Positions 16,810 to 26,335 of a stretch of DNA of 64,000 bases are shown piece by piece. Both the position numbers and the translations under genes were made by a program. Position 1 is the first letter of the stretch; each line of letters starts with the position of its first letter. The notes under the pieces are model-generated. The model made no database searches. It worked only from the letters and a program-made list of their open reading frames with translations, and was not told where the DNA came from. This DNA is from Owenweeksia sp965229445 (GTDB lineage Bacteria; Bacteroidota; Bacteroidia; Flavobacteriales; Schleiferiaceae). The stretch covers positions 2,914,001 through 2,978,000 of the forward strand of contig OZ245876.1 of assembly GCA_965229445.1 (NCBI GenBank), written 5' to 3'.

Positions 16810-18124
16810 TTTCTGGGAGACTTACTTTTATGCGCTTAATGCGACGTCCGTCCTTGCTCTCTACTTTAAACTTAAATCCCATGAATTCAATGACTTCATT
16901 GGTTTCAGGGAATTTGCCCGCAATTTCCAGTAAAAATCCGGCCAGGGTATCCGCATCACCACTGGCGTCTAAAATTTCCTTGTCTTCAACTTCCAGAATC
17001 TTGATGAAATCTGTGAGATGAATTTTACCCTCAAAAACGTAAGTTTTATCATCCAGTTTTGAGTAAACCAGCTCTTCATCATCAAATTCATCGCTAATTT
17101 CACCCACAATCTCCTCAATCACATCTTCCAACGTAATAATTCCAGAGCTTCCTCCAAATTCATCAACCACAATGGCCATGTGAATCTTTTTGTGCTGAAA
17201 CTCTTTGAGCAAATCATCAATCTTTTTGTTCTCAGGAACAAAGAAGGGATCCCATAAGAGCTCTTGCCATTTGAAGCCTTTCTCCTGACTGATATGTGGC
17301 AATAGATCCTTAATGTACAAGATGCCTTTTATGGTATCAAAATTCTCTTCATAGACCGGAATCCGGCTATAGCCAGAATCCAAAATCACCGACATAATTT
17401 TTTCATAATCCCAGGTATAATCAAGGCTTACAACATCCATACGCGGCTTCATGATTTGCCTCACATTCGTACTGCCGAACTTTACGATGCCCTCCAGGAT
17501 CTTTTGCTCCTCACTGCTGGTAGACTCATCGGTTGTTAACTCCAGGGCTTGACTTAAGTCATCTACCGATAGATTTTGCCCGCTGCCCTTCAGTCGCTTT
17601 TCAATAAAACTGGTACTTCGCACCAAAATTCGACTCACCGGAAGGAAGATCGTTCTCAGACTCCGCATCGGGCCACTCATGAAACTTGAGAAGGCCAGGG
17701 AATTTCTTGTGGCGTACACCTTGGGCAACACCTCACCAAATAAGAGTATCAGAAAGGTGATAACCACCACCTGAAAAATGAATCCAACCAGCGGTTGCGC
17801 AGAGAAATCAAAAAGTTGATTGGTTAAGTAACTTGAGAGGATTACGATTCCAACATTAATAAAATTATTGCTGATGAGAATAGTTGCCAGGAGCGTTTTT
17901 GGACGATCCAGCAGATCTGTAAGCTGCCGGTAGCTCTTAGGTTGATCCTGCTGAATCCCTTCAATATCAGCAGACTTAAGTGAAAAGAAGGCAATCTCCG
18001 AGCCACTAACCAGAGCAGAGGCGAATAGTAAAATCACCAATATCAAAATTAGGATAGCATAGCTCAGCTCGAATGGCTGTAATATGTCTAGCAGAAAAAA
18101 TAAACTCGGGGGTTCAGGATCCAA
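16781..18124 (-). CDS. gldE: Gliding motility-associated protein GldE (CNNM/CorC-type)
   Basis: A 447-residue membrane protein of the hemolysin/CNNM type: N-terminal DUF21 domain with four membrane helices (about 15-190), a CBS pair (about 215-335; MKPRMDVVSLD, IPVYEENFDTIKGILYIKD) and a C-terminal CorC/HlyC domain (about 350-440). Relatives transport or sense divalent cations, and GldE supports GldD in gliding. The predicted start is a TTG at 18124. It lies between ssb and gldD in the standard Bacteroidota order. Confidence 0.9.
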   Translation of the reverse strand: MDPEPPSLFFLLDILQPFELSYAILILILVILLFASALVSGSEIAFFSLKSADIEGIQQDQPKSYRQLTDLLDRPKTLLATILISNNFINVGIVILSSYLTNQLFDFSAQPLVGFIFQVVVITFLILLFGEVLPKVYATRNSLAFSSFMSGPMRSLRTIFLPVSRILVRSTSFIEKRLKGSGQNLSVDDLSQALELTTDESTSSEEQKILEGIVKFGSTNVRQIMKPRMDVVSLDYTWDYEKIMSVILDSGYSRIPVYEENFDTIKGILYIKDLLPHISQEKGFKWQELLWDPFFVPENKKIDDLLKEFQHKKIHMAIVVDEFGGSSGIITLEDVIEEIVGEISDEFDDEELVYSKLDDKTYVFEGKIHLTDFIKILEVEDKEILDASGDADTLAGFLLEIAGKFPETNEVIEFMGFKFKVESKDGRRIKRIKVSLPENEDNDDEVV

Positions 18125-18146
18125 GTTCAGGTAGTTTCGTTAGTAC

Positions 18147-18569
18147 TCAGAATGGAAGATCGTCATCCCCTTCAGCTTTCATATCCACGGCTGGCTCAGA
18201 CACACGGTCATCCTCTCTTGCAGGACCTTCATTTCTGGATCCCAGCATGGTGAGATTATCGGCATTAATCTCTGTGGTATATCTTTTTTCTCCGCTCTGG
18301 TCTTCCCAGCTGCGAGTTTTAATGCGCCCTTCAATAAATACCTTATCACCCTTGTGTAGATATTTCTCGGCCACTTCTGCCAAACCCCTTCTCAGCACGA
18401 TATTGTGCCACTCCGTAGTAGTAACCTTCTCATTGGTCTGACGACTGGTATAGGTCTCAGAGGTAGCCAGTGGAAAACGCACCAGCATATTCCCTCCTTC
18501 AAACGTCTTTACTTCTGGATCTTTACCCAGATTTCCTATAAGCATAACCTTATTTAAGCTGCCGGCCAT
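18147..18569 (-). CDS. ssb: Single-stranded DNA-binding protein
   Basis: A 140-residue SSB that coats single-stranded DNA in replication, recombination and repair. An OB fold fills residues 1-110 (NKVMLIGNLGKDPEVK, TEWHNIVLR, GDKVFIEGRI). It ends in the acidic tip EGDDDLPF, which recruits partner enzymes. Length is shorter than the E. coli protein because the linker is short. It sits 42 nt downstream of mutY and 22 nt upstream of gldE. Confidence 0.95.
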   Translation of the reverse strand: MAGSLNKVMLIGNLGKDPEVKTFEGGNMLVRFPLATSETYTSRQTNEKVTTTEWHNIVLRRGLAEVAEKYLHKGDKVFIEGRIKTRSWEDQSGEKRYTTEINADNLTMLGSRNEGPAREDDRVSEPAVDMKAEGDDDLPF

Positions 18570-18610
18570 AATATCTATTTAAAGTGGTGTTCTAACAAAT
18601 TTAACAAATG

Positions 18611-19681
18611 TCAATCAAGTCGCAAAGTTAGTTGATTTCTCTCCAGAAAGCTTCTAAGTGGCCTTGGAAAGGCATAAGTTTTCAACTCTTTAGCCCCTAC
18701 CCACAAGCCACCTGCATTTATAAGCTTCGGGGGTATCTGCTTCACTGCAATCTCCAGGACTGCGATATGCAAAATCTGGTGACTCAATTGATGCGGTTTA
18801 AATTTATGCGCCGCAACTAATTTGGCCGGCACATCAATTCCTTGCCTAAACTCACTAAATATTTTTTCAGAGGACAGGGGATAGGAGCTTTCGTTCAACC
18901 AAAACTGATATAAATTTTGCCAAATTCCTTTATCCGTGCGTTTTTCGATGTATACCTTATCGTTTGCGAACAATGCGGCATAATTGAGAAATCTTACCTG
19001 TTTATGTTTTTTTTTAATCTTCACAGGCAAGGTATCAACTTTACCCAGAGCGAGAGCCTTACAATCTGTCCTTAATATACAACGGTCACAATCTGGTTTG
19101 CGCGGAACACATTGCAGTGCACCAAACTCCATCAGAGCCTGGTTAAAAGTACCGGGATCATCTCGATCCAGTACCTCTTCAGCTTTCTGCTTGAATATTT
19201 TCTTTCCGACCGTACTGTTTATGGCTTCCTCAATGTTAAACACTCTGGCCAGAACCCGGTAAACATTACCATCCAATACGGCATGCGCTTCGTTGTAAGC
19301 AATAGAGCTGATGGCGGCAGCGGTGTAATCACCAACACCCTTAAGGTCGATCAATTCATTATAAGTGTCAGGAAATCTCCCTTTATACTCTTCAACTATT
19401 TGTTTAGCAGCAGCATGGAGATTTCTGGCTCTACTGTAGTAACCCAAGCCTTCCCAATCTTTAAGCACGCTGTCTTCTGATGCTGCCGCAAGATTTTCCA
19501 CTGTGGGATAATGGCTCACAAATTTTTGATAATAAGGCAATCCCTGATCAACTCTAGTTTGTTGCAGGATAACTTCAGACAACCAGATGAAATAAGGATC
19601 TTCGGAATGGCGCCAGGGAAGATCTCTCTTATTTCGCTTATACCAGCGCAAAAGAGAGTTTTGAAAGGGACCTTTGAGCAA
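18611..19681 (-). CDS. mutY: A/G-specific adenine glycosylase MutY
   Basis: MutY removes adenine mispaired with 8-oxoguanine. From a TTG at 19681 it is 356 residues, the normal length: helix-hairpin-helix glycosylase domain with LSEVILQQTRVDQGLPYY, LKGVGDYTAAAISS and the catalytic Asp in AVLDGNVYRVLAR. The [4Fe-4S] ligands follow (CVPRKPDCDRCILRTDC), then a C-terminal NUDIX-like 8-oxoG recognition domain. The frame is open 30 codons further upstream, but that stretch overlaps the HU promoter and is not family-like, so the shorter start is preferred. Confidence 0.93.
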   Translation of the reverse strand: MLKGPFQNSLLRWYKRNKRDLPWRHSEDPYFIWLSEVILQQTRVDQGLPYYQKFVSHYPTVENLAAASEDSVLKDWEGLGYYSRARNLHAAAKQIVEEYKGRFPDTYNELIDLKGVGDYTAAAISSIAYNEAHAVLDGNVYRVLARVFNIEEAINSTVGKKIFKQKAEEVLDRDDPGTFNQALMEFGALQCVPRKPDCDRCILRTDCKALALGKVDTLPVKIKKKHKQVRFLNYAALFANDKVYIEKRTDKGIWQNLYQFWLNESSYPLSSEKIFSEFRQGIDVPAKLVAAHKFKPHQLSHQILHIAVLEIAVKQIPPKLINAGGLWVGAKELKTYAFPRPLRSFLERNQLTLRLD

Positions 19682-19753
19682 AATATTTGTAATTGAGATA
19701 CTTAGAAGGCAAAAGACTTGTAAAAACTCTTTCAAAGAAAGATTTTTTACTCC

Positions 19754-19761
19754 TATATTTG
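19754..19761 (+). promoter_or_regulatory. -7 element of the HU gene promoter
   Basis: TATATTTG, a perfect Bacteroidota -7 box, lies 45 nt before the HU ATG, with TTTC about 20 nt upstream as a weak -33 element. It lies in the divergent gap between mutY and the HU gene. Confidence 0.6.
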
Positions 19762-19805
19762 CACCCCTCAAATTTAATGAGTTTACAATTTAATAACATA
19801 TACAA

Positions 19806-20096
19806 ATGACAAAAGCAGACCTTGTTACCAGGATTTCAGATAAAACTGGAATGGAAAAGGCTGATGTTCAGGCAACTGTTGAGGCTTTTATGAAAGAAGT
19901 AAGAAACTCTCTTGAAAATGGCGATAACGTGTATCTGAGGGGATTCGGCAGCTTTGTGATCAAAGAGCGCGCTGAAAAAACTGGTCGTAACATCTCGAAG
20001 AATACCACGATCATTATCCCAGCCCACAATATACCTTCTTTTAAGCCTTCCAAAACTTTTGTTGAGGCCGTAAAAAGAAAGGTTAAAGCCAACTGA
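19806..20096 (+). CDS. HU family DNA-binding protein
   Basis: A 96-residue nucleoid protein of the HU/IHF fold: TKADLVTRISDKTGMEKADVQATVEAF forms the helical dimer core and LRGFGSFVIKERAEKTGRN with IIPAHNIPSFKPS forms the DNA-embracing arms. It bends DNA without strong sequence preference. It is followed after 2 nt by the TPR gene and then by the ribosomal-type protein and RNase G, a conserved Bacteroidota neighbourhood. Confidence 0.93.
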   Translation: MTKADLVTRISDKTGMEKADVQATVEAFMKEVRNSLENGDNVYLRGFGSFVIKERAEKTGRNISKNTTIIIPAHNIPSFKPSKTFVEAVKRKVKAN

Positions 20097-20098
20097 TC

Positions 20099-20599
20099 TT
20101 GAAGAAAGGTCCTGTCATCCTGATCCTATTTGGATTAGCTCTACTAGCGTTCTTATACTTTTCACCGGTTACTCCTTCCTCTACTGACCCAAACGAGGAA
20201 AATACCGATCAGCTTATTTCTGATCAGGAAGATTTAGGGCCGGATTTAAAGGTAGATGAAGCACTACAGGAGCTTCAGGATGGTTCCGTTCCTCCGATGC
20301 AAGCCATAATGAAGATTAGGCAGGTAGCTGAGGATCATCCGGAAAACCAAAAGGCCCAATTAACATTGGGTTTGTTGTCATTGCAAACTGCACAATACGC
20401 AAATGCGGTGGACAGGTTTAGTAAACTGGTAGCCTTAGATCCCACAAACGGGGAGTCCTTGAGGTTTTTAGCGGAAGCCAGACTTGGAACAGGAGACACG
20501 GTTGAAGCAAGAAATGATTTTGAAAAAGCTCTGCTGCTGGTAGACGAAGAAACGAGGGATCGTTTCAAAAAGGAATTACCAGCGCTGGATAGAAATTAA
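20099..20599 (+). CDS. Membrane-anchored tetratricopeptide repeat protein
   Basis: A 166-residue protein starting at a TTG two bases after the HU stop. One N-terminal membrane helix (about 4-22, VILILFGLALLAFLYFS) is followed by an acidic linker and two or three TPR motifs (about 80-160: AQLTLGLLSLQTAQYANAVD, FLAEARLGTGDTVEARNDF). It is probably a periplasm-facing scaffold. TPR proteins in this position are common in the phylum; the partner is unknown. Confidence 0.8.
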   Translation: MKKGPVILILFGLALLAFLYFSPVTPSSTDPNEENTDQLISDQEDLGPDLKVDEALQELQDGSVPPMQAIMKIRQVAEDHPENQKAQLTLGLLSLQTAQYANAVDRFSKLVALDPTNGESLRFLAEARLGTGDTVEARNDFEKALLLVDEETRDRFKKELPALDRN

Positions 20600-20612
20600 A
20601 AGATTAACAATT

Positions 20613-20702
20613 ATGCCAAGCGGAAAGAAACGTAAGCGTCATAAGATGGCAACTCACAAGCGTAAGAAGCGCCTGAGAAAGAACCGTCATAAGAAGAAAT
20701 AA
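20613..20702 (+). CDS. AURKAIP1/COX24-domain small basic ribosomal-type protein
   Basis: A 29-residue, extremely basic protein, MPSGKKRKRHKMATHKRKKR followed by LRKNRHKKK, encoded on a perfect short frame with its own start and stop. The sequence matches the AURKAIP1/COX24 domain (mitochondrial mS38, mycobacterial bS22 type), which binds the small ribosomal subunit near the decoding site. Lys and Arg make up more than half of it. It is 13 nt after the TPR gene and upstream of RNase G, where Bacteroidota typically carry it. Easily missed because of its size. Confidence 0.9.
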   Translation: MPSGKKRKRHKMATHKRKKRLRKNRHKKK

Positions 20703-20812
20703 TTCCTGTTAAGACCGATGCAATTTGGTGAGCAGAGTTAACCACTCTGATTCTTGCTGGTTGCTGGTCTTATTTTTCTGTGGATTTTCCGCGGTATTAA
20801 AAAACATTACAG

Positions 20813-22360
20813 GTGAGTACAGAATTAATTATTAATTCCCGTACTGCCGATGAAGTTGGGATCGCCCTACTAAGGGATGGAAAGCTCAATGAACTTCATT
20901 ATGACAACACCGAAGATTTTGCTGTGGGTGATATTTACCTGGGCAAGATTAAAAAGGTAGTTCCTGGTCTTAATGCAGCCTTTGTAGATGTGGGATATGA
21001 GAAAGATGCCTTTCTTCACTACCACGACTTAGGGCCTCAGATAAGATCGTTGAACAAGTTCATTAAGCGTACCCAAACCGGTAAACAGCGATGGTCGTTA
21101 ACCGACTTTCAGGCTGAACCGGATATCGACAAAAACGGCAGTGTAAAACAAGTATTAAAGCCCGGACAAAATCTTCTTGTGCAAATAGCCAAGGAGCCTA
21201 TATCCACCAAAGGTCCGAGGATAACCTCCGAATTATCTCTGGCCGGTCGCTTTATTGTACTGGTTCCATTCTCAAAACGCGTGAGCGTAAGCTCTAAGCT
21301 GCGCGATAAGGAAGAGAAGGATAGACTAAGAAGGTTGATCAATAGCATCAGGCCCAAAGGCTTCGGAATTATTGTGCGCACCGCAGCCCAGGATTGTTCT
21401 GTGGCCGAGTTGGATGCCGATCTTCAGGATCTCCTGAAAAAATGGAAAATCCTTCATCGCAATACACAAAGAGTAAAACCTCCAGGAAGAGTATTACGCG
21501 AGTTGAACAGGGTCTCCACCCTTCTTCGTGATATACTAAATGACTCCTTTAACAATATTGTCACAGACGATAAAGAGTTGTACCAGGAAATAAGAGCCTT
21601 TCTTAAAAACCTGGAACCGGGTATTGAGGAGATGGTGAAACTCTATGAAGGACGGGTGCCTATTTTTGACCATTTTGGAATTGAGAGACAAATAAAGAGT
21701 TCCTTTGGACGCTCGGTTTCCATGGGAAAAGGAGCCTATCTTATTGTGGAACATACGGAAGCTATGCACGTAATAGACGTGAATAGTGGCAACCGAACCA
21801 ATAGCAAGGAGAACCAGGAATCAAATGCGCTCACCATAAATATGGCTGCGGCCGATGAAATAGCCCGACAACTTGCTCTCAGAGATATGGGAGGCATTAT
21901 AGTGGTTGATTTCATTGATATGCACCGGGCAGAAAACAGAAAGAAACTGTTTGAACACCTCAAGGAGGTAATGAAGAATGATCGCGCCAAGCACAAGATT
22001 CTTCCCGTTAGCAGATTTGGCCTGGTAGAAATCACCAGACAAAGAGTGCGGCCTGAAATGAACATTCAAACCAGGGAAGAAAATCCTGATGGTAAAGGTG
22101 AAGTTGAAGCTCCTATTCTTATTATTGATGAGATGGAAAATAAGTTGGAGTTAATTGCTGCTCAAGAAAAGGATAAAACCATCTTTCTGCATGCACACCC
22201 GTTCATAGCGGCTTATCTCACTAAAGGATGGCTCAATAGCTTAAGAAGGAAATGGTCGAAGAAACATGGTAAGAACCTTAAAATTATTCCTCGCGATGCT
22301 TTCAAATTCCTGGAATACAGGTTTTATAACAGCAAAGACGAGATGTTTGAGTTTAAGTGA
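20813..22360 (+). CDS. rng: Ribonuclease E/G
   Basis: An endoribonuclease that processes rRNA and starts mRNA decay. It is 515 residues from GTG 20813 (MSTELIINSRTADEVGIALL). An S1 RNA-binding domain (about 35-130) begins GDIYLGKIKKVVPGLNAAFVDVGYEKDAFLHYHD. The 5' sensor/RNase H region follows, and the DNase I-like catalytic part contains AMHVIDVNSGNRT and IVVDFIDM, with the Mg-binding aspartates. It lacks the long C-terminal scaffold of RNase E, so it is G-like. A strong terminator follows 22 nt after the stop. Confidence 0.94.
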   Translation: MSTELIINSRTADEVGIALLRDGKLNELHYDNTEDFAVGDIYLGKIKKVVPGLNAAFVDVGYEKDAFLHYHDLGPQIRSLNKFIKRTQTGKQRWSLTDFQAEPDIDKNGSVKQVLKPGQNLLVQIAKEPISTKGPRITSELSLAGRFIVLVPFSKRVSVSSKLRDKEEKDRLRRLINSIRPKGFGIIVRTAAQDCSVAELDADLQDLLKKWKILHRNTQRVKPPGRVLRELNRVSTLLRDILNDSFNNIVTDDKELYQEIRAFLKNLEPGIEEMVKLYEGRVPIFDHFGIERQIKSSFGRSVSMGKGAYLIVEHTEAMHVIDVNSGNRTNSKENQESNALTINMAAADEIARQLALRDMGGIIVVDFIDMHRAENRKKLFEHLKEVMKNDRAKHKILPVSRFGLVEITRQRVRPEMNIQTREENPDGKGEVEAPILIIDEMENKLELIAAQEKDKTIFLHAHPFIAAYLTKGWLNSLRRKWSKKHGKNLKIIPRDAFKFLEYRFYNSKDEMFEFK

Positions 22361-22381
22361 GTCAGATATCTGTCCAACAAT

Positions 22382-22412
22382 AAAGACCGCCTTCGGGCGG
22401 TCTTTTCTTTTT
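22382..22412 (+). terminator. Rho-independent terminator after rng
   Basis: AAAGACCGCC, a TTCG loop and GGCGGTCTTT form a 10-bp stem, followed by TCTTTTT. The UUCG-type loop and the T-run make this a strong terminator. Confidence 0.92.
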
Positions 22413-22493
22413 AGTCATCCTTGTTCGCTAAATTCGCGATTGCCCGGAATTAAAAACCGGACAACTTTTTAAAGTCCAATAGCCAAATAACTC

Positions 22494-24560
22494 ATGGAAA
22501 TGAAAAAAATAATCACCACAATAATCATCTGTGCCAGCATAGTAGCGCATGCACAGCAACGCATGTCACCAGAATTGCTTTGGGAGTTAGGCAGAGTCAG
22601 TCTTGAAGATGTTTCTGATGATGGAAAACAATTCATCTATGGTGTTACTTACTATGATCTGGAAAAGAATGGGTCCAGTAGAGACCTGTATCTCATGTCA
22701 ACCAAAGGTGGTGATGCTACCCAAATAACTAAAATGGAAGGTAGCGAGCATTCGGCACAGTTCCTTAGAGATGGTGATCTGGTAGGCTTTGTAAACGGCA
22801 GCCAATACTATATTCTCAATCTAGAGGGAGGTAAGCCAAATAAGGTTACTGATATTGAATCAGGTATTCACAATGTCAAAGCCTATGATCTTGAGGATGG
22901 AAGAATCGCGCTTCTTTGCTCACGCAGCATAAAGATGGAGAAGACTACCGCAGAAATGTATCCTGAACTTACCAAAGCGAATGCTTTAATTATCGATGAT
23001 TTGATGTACCGACACTGGGATAATTGGAGTGATGCAAGCTATGAGCACGTAGGTATCAGTTATATCCCAAAGGACCTTACTCCTATTTCAACCTGGCAGG
23101 ATTTGATGGAAGAGGAAAACTTTGATTCGCCGCTCAATCCGTTTGGGGGAAGCGAATCTTTCACCTTAAGTCCTGATGGTATGCAAGTTATTTATGAATG
23201 TAAAAAGAAGTCAGGAGTAGATTGGGCCGTTTCAACCAATTCTGATTTGTACAAAGTATATCTACCGGAGATGAAGACTACCAATCTTACCGATGGAATG
23301 GTCGGCTATGATAAGAACCCGGTCTTTTCTCCTGATGGCAAGTACATAGCCTGGCTCAGCATGAAAACCGAAGGTTATGAAAGTGACGTGAATGATTTGG
23401 TGATTATGGACATGGCCACTGGGGAAAAGATGCACGTGCTGAAGGCTTCCGGAAAATATGATGATTATACCATTAATTCATTTGCATGGGACGGCAATAG
23501 TAGTTTGTACGCAGGCATTCCCCTGGATGGCACCAATCAGATATTCAAGATCACTCTTAGTGGGGGTATTGGCAATAGCGGTAAAGCTTCTATCAGTAAT
23601 GTTATCGCTGGTCAGCACAACTATAACCACTTTGAAACTGCGGGAAAAAATGCATTGCTCGTATCCAGACAGGATATGAATCACGCATCAGAGATTTATC
23701 GTGTTGATACCAAGAAGGGTACTGCCACACAACTCACTTCTGTAAACGATGGTATCTATAATAATCTTTCCATGGGTAAGGTGGAAAAAAGAATGGTGAA
23801 GACTTCTGACGGTAAGGATATGTTGACCTGGGTTATATATCCGCCAGACTTTGACCCATCAAAGAAGTATCCTACCTTACTATATTGCCAGGGGGGGCCA
23901 CAGTCTCAGGTATCTCAATTTTACAGCTTTCGCTGGAACTTCCAGTTAATGGCCGCGAATGACTACATCATTGTCGCGCCTAACAGAAGAGGTTTGCCTG
24001 GGTTTGGAAGAGAATGGAACGAAGATATTAGTGGGGACTGGGGTGGTCAACCCATGCGTGACTATTTGGCGGCAATAGACAATGTTAGTCAGGAAGATTA
24101 TGTTGACCGGGAAAATATTGGCTGCATTGGTGCCAGTTATGGAGGCTACTCGGTTTATTGGTTGGCGGGAAATCACGAGGGTAGGTTTAATGCATTCATC
24201 TCTCACTGCGGACTTTTTGATCTGGAAAACTGGTACCTAACTACCGAAGAACTCTTCTTTGCTAACCAAGATCTCGGCGGACCTTTTTGGAATGATAAAT
24301 ACAAAGAAGACTACAGTAATTTCGACCCTAAAGACTACGTACAGAATTGGGATACGCCCATTTTAGTGATCCATGGTGGACGTGATTTTAGAGTGCCTGA
24401 AGCTCAGGGAATGGCTGCATTTCAAGCTGCGAAACTCAGAGGCGTTCCGGCCAGATTCCTTTATTTTCCAGATGAAGGCCATTGGATTCTGAGCCCACAA
24501 AATGGCTTAATCTGGCATGATCAATTCTTCGGCTGGCTCGATAAATGGCTAAAAGACTAG
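22494..24560 (+). CDS. S9 family prolyl oligopeptidase-like serine peptidase
   Basis: A secreted 688-residue peptidase likely to cleave short peptides after proline or alanine in the periplasm. The signal peptide (IITTIIICASIVAHAQ) is clear; a second ATG at 22500 is equally good. A beta-propeller of WD40/PD40-like blades fills about 40-420 (FTLSPDGMQVIYE, NPVFSPDGKYIAW), followed by an alpha/beta-hydrolase domain with the serine nucleophile in GASYGGYS, the aspartate in HGGRDFRVP and the histidine in DEGHW. All three catalytic residues are present. Closest in layout to acylaminoacyl/dipeptidyl peptidases. Confidence 0.92.
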   Translation: MEMKKIITTIIICASIVAHAQQRMSPELLWELGRVSLEDVSDDGKQFIYGVTYYDLEKNGSSRDLYLMSTKGGDATQITKMEGSEHSAQFLRDGDLVGFVNGSQYYILNLEGGKPNKVTDIESGIHNVKAYDLEDGRIALLCSRSIKMEKTTAEMYPELTKANALIIDDLMYRHWDNWSDASYEHVGISYIPKDLTPISTWQDLMEEENFDSPLNPFGGSESFTLSPDGMQVIYECKKKSGVDWAVSTNSDLYKVYLPEMKTTNLTDGMVGYDKNPVFSPDGKYIAWLSMKTEGYESDVNDLVIMDMATGEKMHVLKASGKYDDYTINSFAWDGNSSLYAGIPLDGTNQIFKITLSGGIGNSGKASISNVIAGQHNYNHFETAGKNALLVSRQDMNHASEIYRVDTKKGTATQLTSVNDGIYNNLSMGKVEKRMVKTSDGKDMLTWVIYPPDFDPSKKYPTLLYCQGGPQSQVSQFYSFRWNFQLMAANDYIIVAPNRRGLPGFGREWNEDISGDWGGQPMRDYLAAIDNVSQEDYVDRENIGCIGASYGGYSVYWLAGNHEGRFNAFISHCGLFDLENWYLTTEELFFANQDLGGPFWNDKYKEDYSNFDPKDYVQNWDTPILVIHGGRDFRVPEAQGMAAFQAAKLRGVPARFLYFPDEGHWILSPQNGLIWHDQFFGWLDKWLKD

Positions 24561-24584
24561 CCGAATACTGATGATATATCCACA

Positions 24585-25823
24585 TTGAGAGAGTTCGAAG
24601 CCTTTGAGTTGAGCAATGGTATTAGGGTTGTTCATCGTCAAAACGACCGACCAATTGCACATTGCAGCCTGATGATTAATGCAGGCTCACGCGATGAATT
24701 GGAAAATGAGGAGGGGCTCGCACATTTTATTGAACACGTACTCTTTAAGGGTACCAAGAGAAGAAAAGCCTATCATATTCTCAGCCGAATGGAGGACGTT
24801 GGTGGAGAACTCAATGCCTACACTGATAAGGAGACCACTGTTATATACTCTTCATTCTTGTTGGCTGATTATGCCCGGGCCATTGACCTGATCTTCGACA
24901 TCGCCTTGAACTCCACCTTTCCAGTGAAAGAATTAAATCGGGAGAAGGAGGTGATCCTGGATGAGATAAACAGTTATAAGGACTCCCCTTCCGAGCTAAT
25001 CTTTGATGACTTTGAAGGGCTGCTTTTTCCGAATCACTCCCTTGGTGCCAATATATTGGGCACTCCCAATATGGTAAAATCCTTTCGTCAGAAAGACGTT
25101 AAACGATTTATCGATCGAGAGTACGGGACCAACCGCATGGTGTTTGCGAGTGTGGGTAACATCAAGGCTAACAGACTGCAAAAACTGCTGGAAAAACATT
25201 TGGAAAACAGCCATTTAACCAATCGACCATTGGCTCGAAGAATTCCGGGAAAATATGAAAGTGTTAATCAGAAGTATCAACGCTCTAACTTCCAATCGCA
25301 TATCCTAATCGGTAATCGGGCCTATGCAGCAGAACATCCAAAGAGCAGGGTTTTGTTTTTACTCAATAACATTCTTGGTGGACCGGGAATGAATTCGCGC
25401 CTCAGTTTAAATATTCGTGAAAGACACGGTTATACCTATAATTTGGAAAGCTACTACACCCCGTATTCCGATTCGGGAGTATTCGGAATTTACGCCGGTA
25501 CTGATCCTACGAATATGGATAAGACACAGCATTTAATCATGCGTGAGTTGAAGAGTTTGCGCACCAAGCAACTTGGTACACTGCAACTTTCTAAGGCTAA
25601 ACGTCAATTATTGGGTCAACTCGCTATGGGTCAGGAGAATAATACAGCCTTGATGTTAGCCTTGGGCAAGTCCTTATTGCTATTTGACCGGATAGATAGC
25701 TTTGAAGAGATTCAGGCTAAGATAAACGCAATCTCTGCTAAGGATTTATTAGAAGTAGCCAATGAGGTTTTTGATGAATCTGCCTTAAGTATTTTGGTTT
25801 ATGAACCTACCCATTCAGGCTAA
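24585..25823 (+). CDS. M16 family zinc metallopeptidase
   Basis: A 412-residue insulinase-type peptidase starting at TTG 24585 (REFEAFELSNGIRVV). The inverted zinc motif HFIEH is intact near residue 48, and the third ligand glutamate falls in EVILDEINSYKDSP. The C-terminal M16 half carries the substrate loop RERHGYTYNLESYY. It has no signal peptide, so it is probably cytoplasmic, with the single-chain two-domain organisation seen in processing-peptidase-like bacterial members. It lies 24 nt after the S9 peptidase and is likely co-transcribed with it. Confidence 0.92.
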   Translation: MREFEAFELSNGIRVVHRQNDRPIAHCSLMINAGSRDELENEEGLAHFIEHVLFKGTKRRKAYHILSRMEDVGGELNAYTDKETTVIYSSFLLADYARAIDLIFDIALNSTFPVKELNREKEVILDEINSYKDSPSELIFDDFEGLLFPNHSLGANILGTPNMVKSFRQKDVKRFIDREYGTNRMVFASVGNIKANRLQKLLEKHLENSHLTNRPLARRIPGKYESVNQKYQRSNFQSHILIGNRAYAAEHPKSRVLFLLNNILGGPGMNSRLSLNIRERHGYTYNLESYYTPYSDSGVFGIYAGTDPTNMDKTQHLIMRELKSLRTKQLGTLQLSKAKRQLLGQLAMGQENNTALMLALGKSLLLFDRIDSFEEIQAKINAISAKDLLEVANEVFDESALSILVYEPTHSG

Positions 25824-25937
25824 AGAGCTTGTTCCAGGCATATTGATTAGTCCGATTCTTGATTGACCATTCAGGGATGCGCAATTAATAAGGTTTCTTG
25901 AGGATCTGGAAAATGTCATTTTGAGGATGGAACCTTG

Positions 25938-26044
25938 CCCCGGGGACCGCTCCCGCGATCCCCATGTTCAAGTTCGCAAAAGTCCCTCTTAAATCAAAGG
26001 TAAATTCTGCCAGGTGGAGAGTATGAATTGGCAAAAAGCGCCAC
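25938..26044. repeat. Intergenic repeat unit A of a three-copy array
   Basis: First of three related ~108-bp cores in the gene-free gap 25824-26645. It opens with CCCCGGGGACCGC, TCCC, GCGATCCCC: a near-perfect inverted repeat (arms 25942-25950 and 25955-25963). It then runs through a shared TTCAAGTTCGCA, TTAAATCAAAGG and AAATTCTGCCA and ends near GCGCCAC. Read on the minus strand, the arms pair with one G-U wobble and close a GGGA (GNRA-type) loop. No open frame is credible here. Confidence 0.8.
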
Positions 26045-26226
26045 ATTTTCTGCTATAATCTCCTGAACGAGTAGATTTCATTCTCCATAAAATAAATTGG
26101 AACTTTTTAGAGGTCCCGGTAGCATTCAAATGGAAGGTCGTCAACACCTAGAGGAATTATAGTGCTGTACATGCCATTGTTTTGGATCACTATGGAAACC
26201 AAAAATGCTGATTGAATGAAGTATTT

Positions 26227-26335
26227 CCCCCGGGGGATCGCACCCGCGATCCCCGTATTCAAGATCGGTATTTTCCATTTTAAATCAAAGGCAGAACACG
26301 CCAGTTAGGAAGTATGTTTTGGTGAAATTTGCCAG
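26227..26335. repeat. Intergenic repeat unit B of a three-copy array
   Basis: Second unit, starting 291 bp after unit A. Its palindrome is perfect: GGGGATCGC (26233-26241), ACCC, GCGATCCCC (26246-26254). The downstream TTCAAGATCGGTA and TTAAATCAAAGG correspond to unit A, but the tail (GAACACGCCAG) is more diverged. The ~180 bp between cores is only weakly similar between units. Confidence 0.8.
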
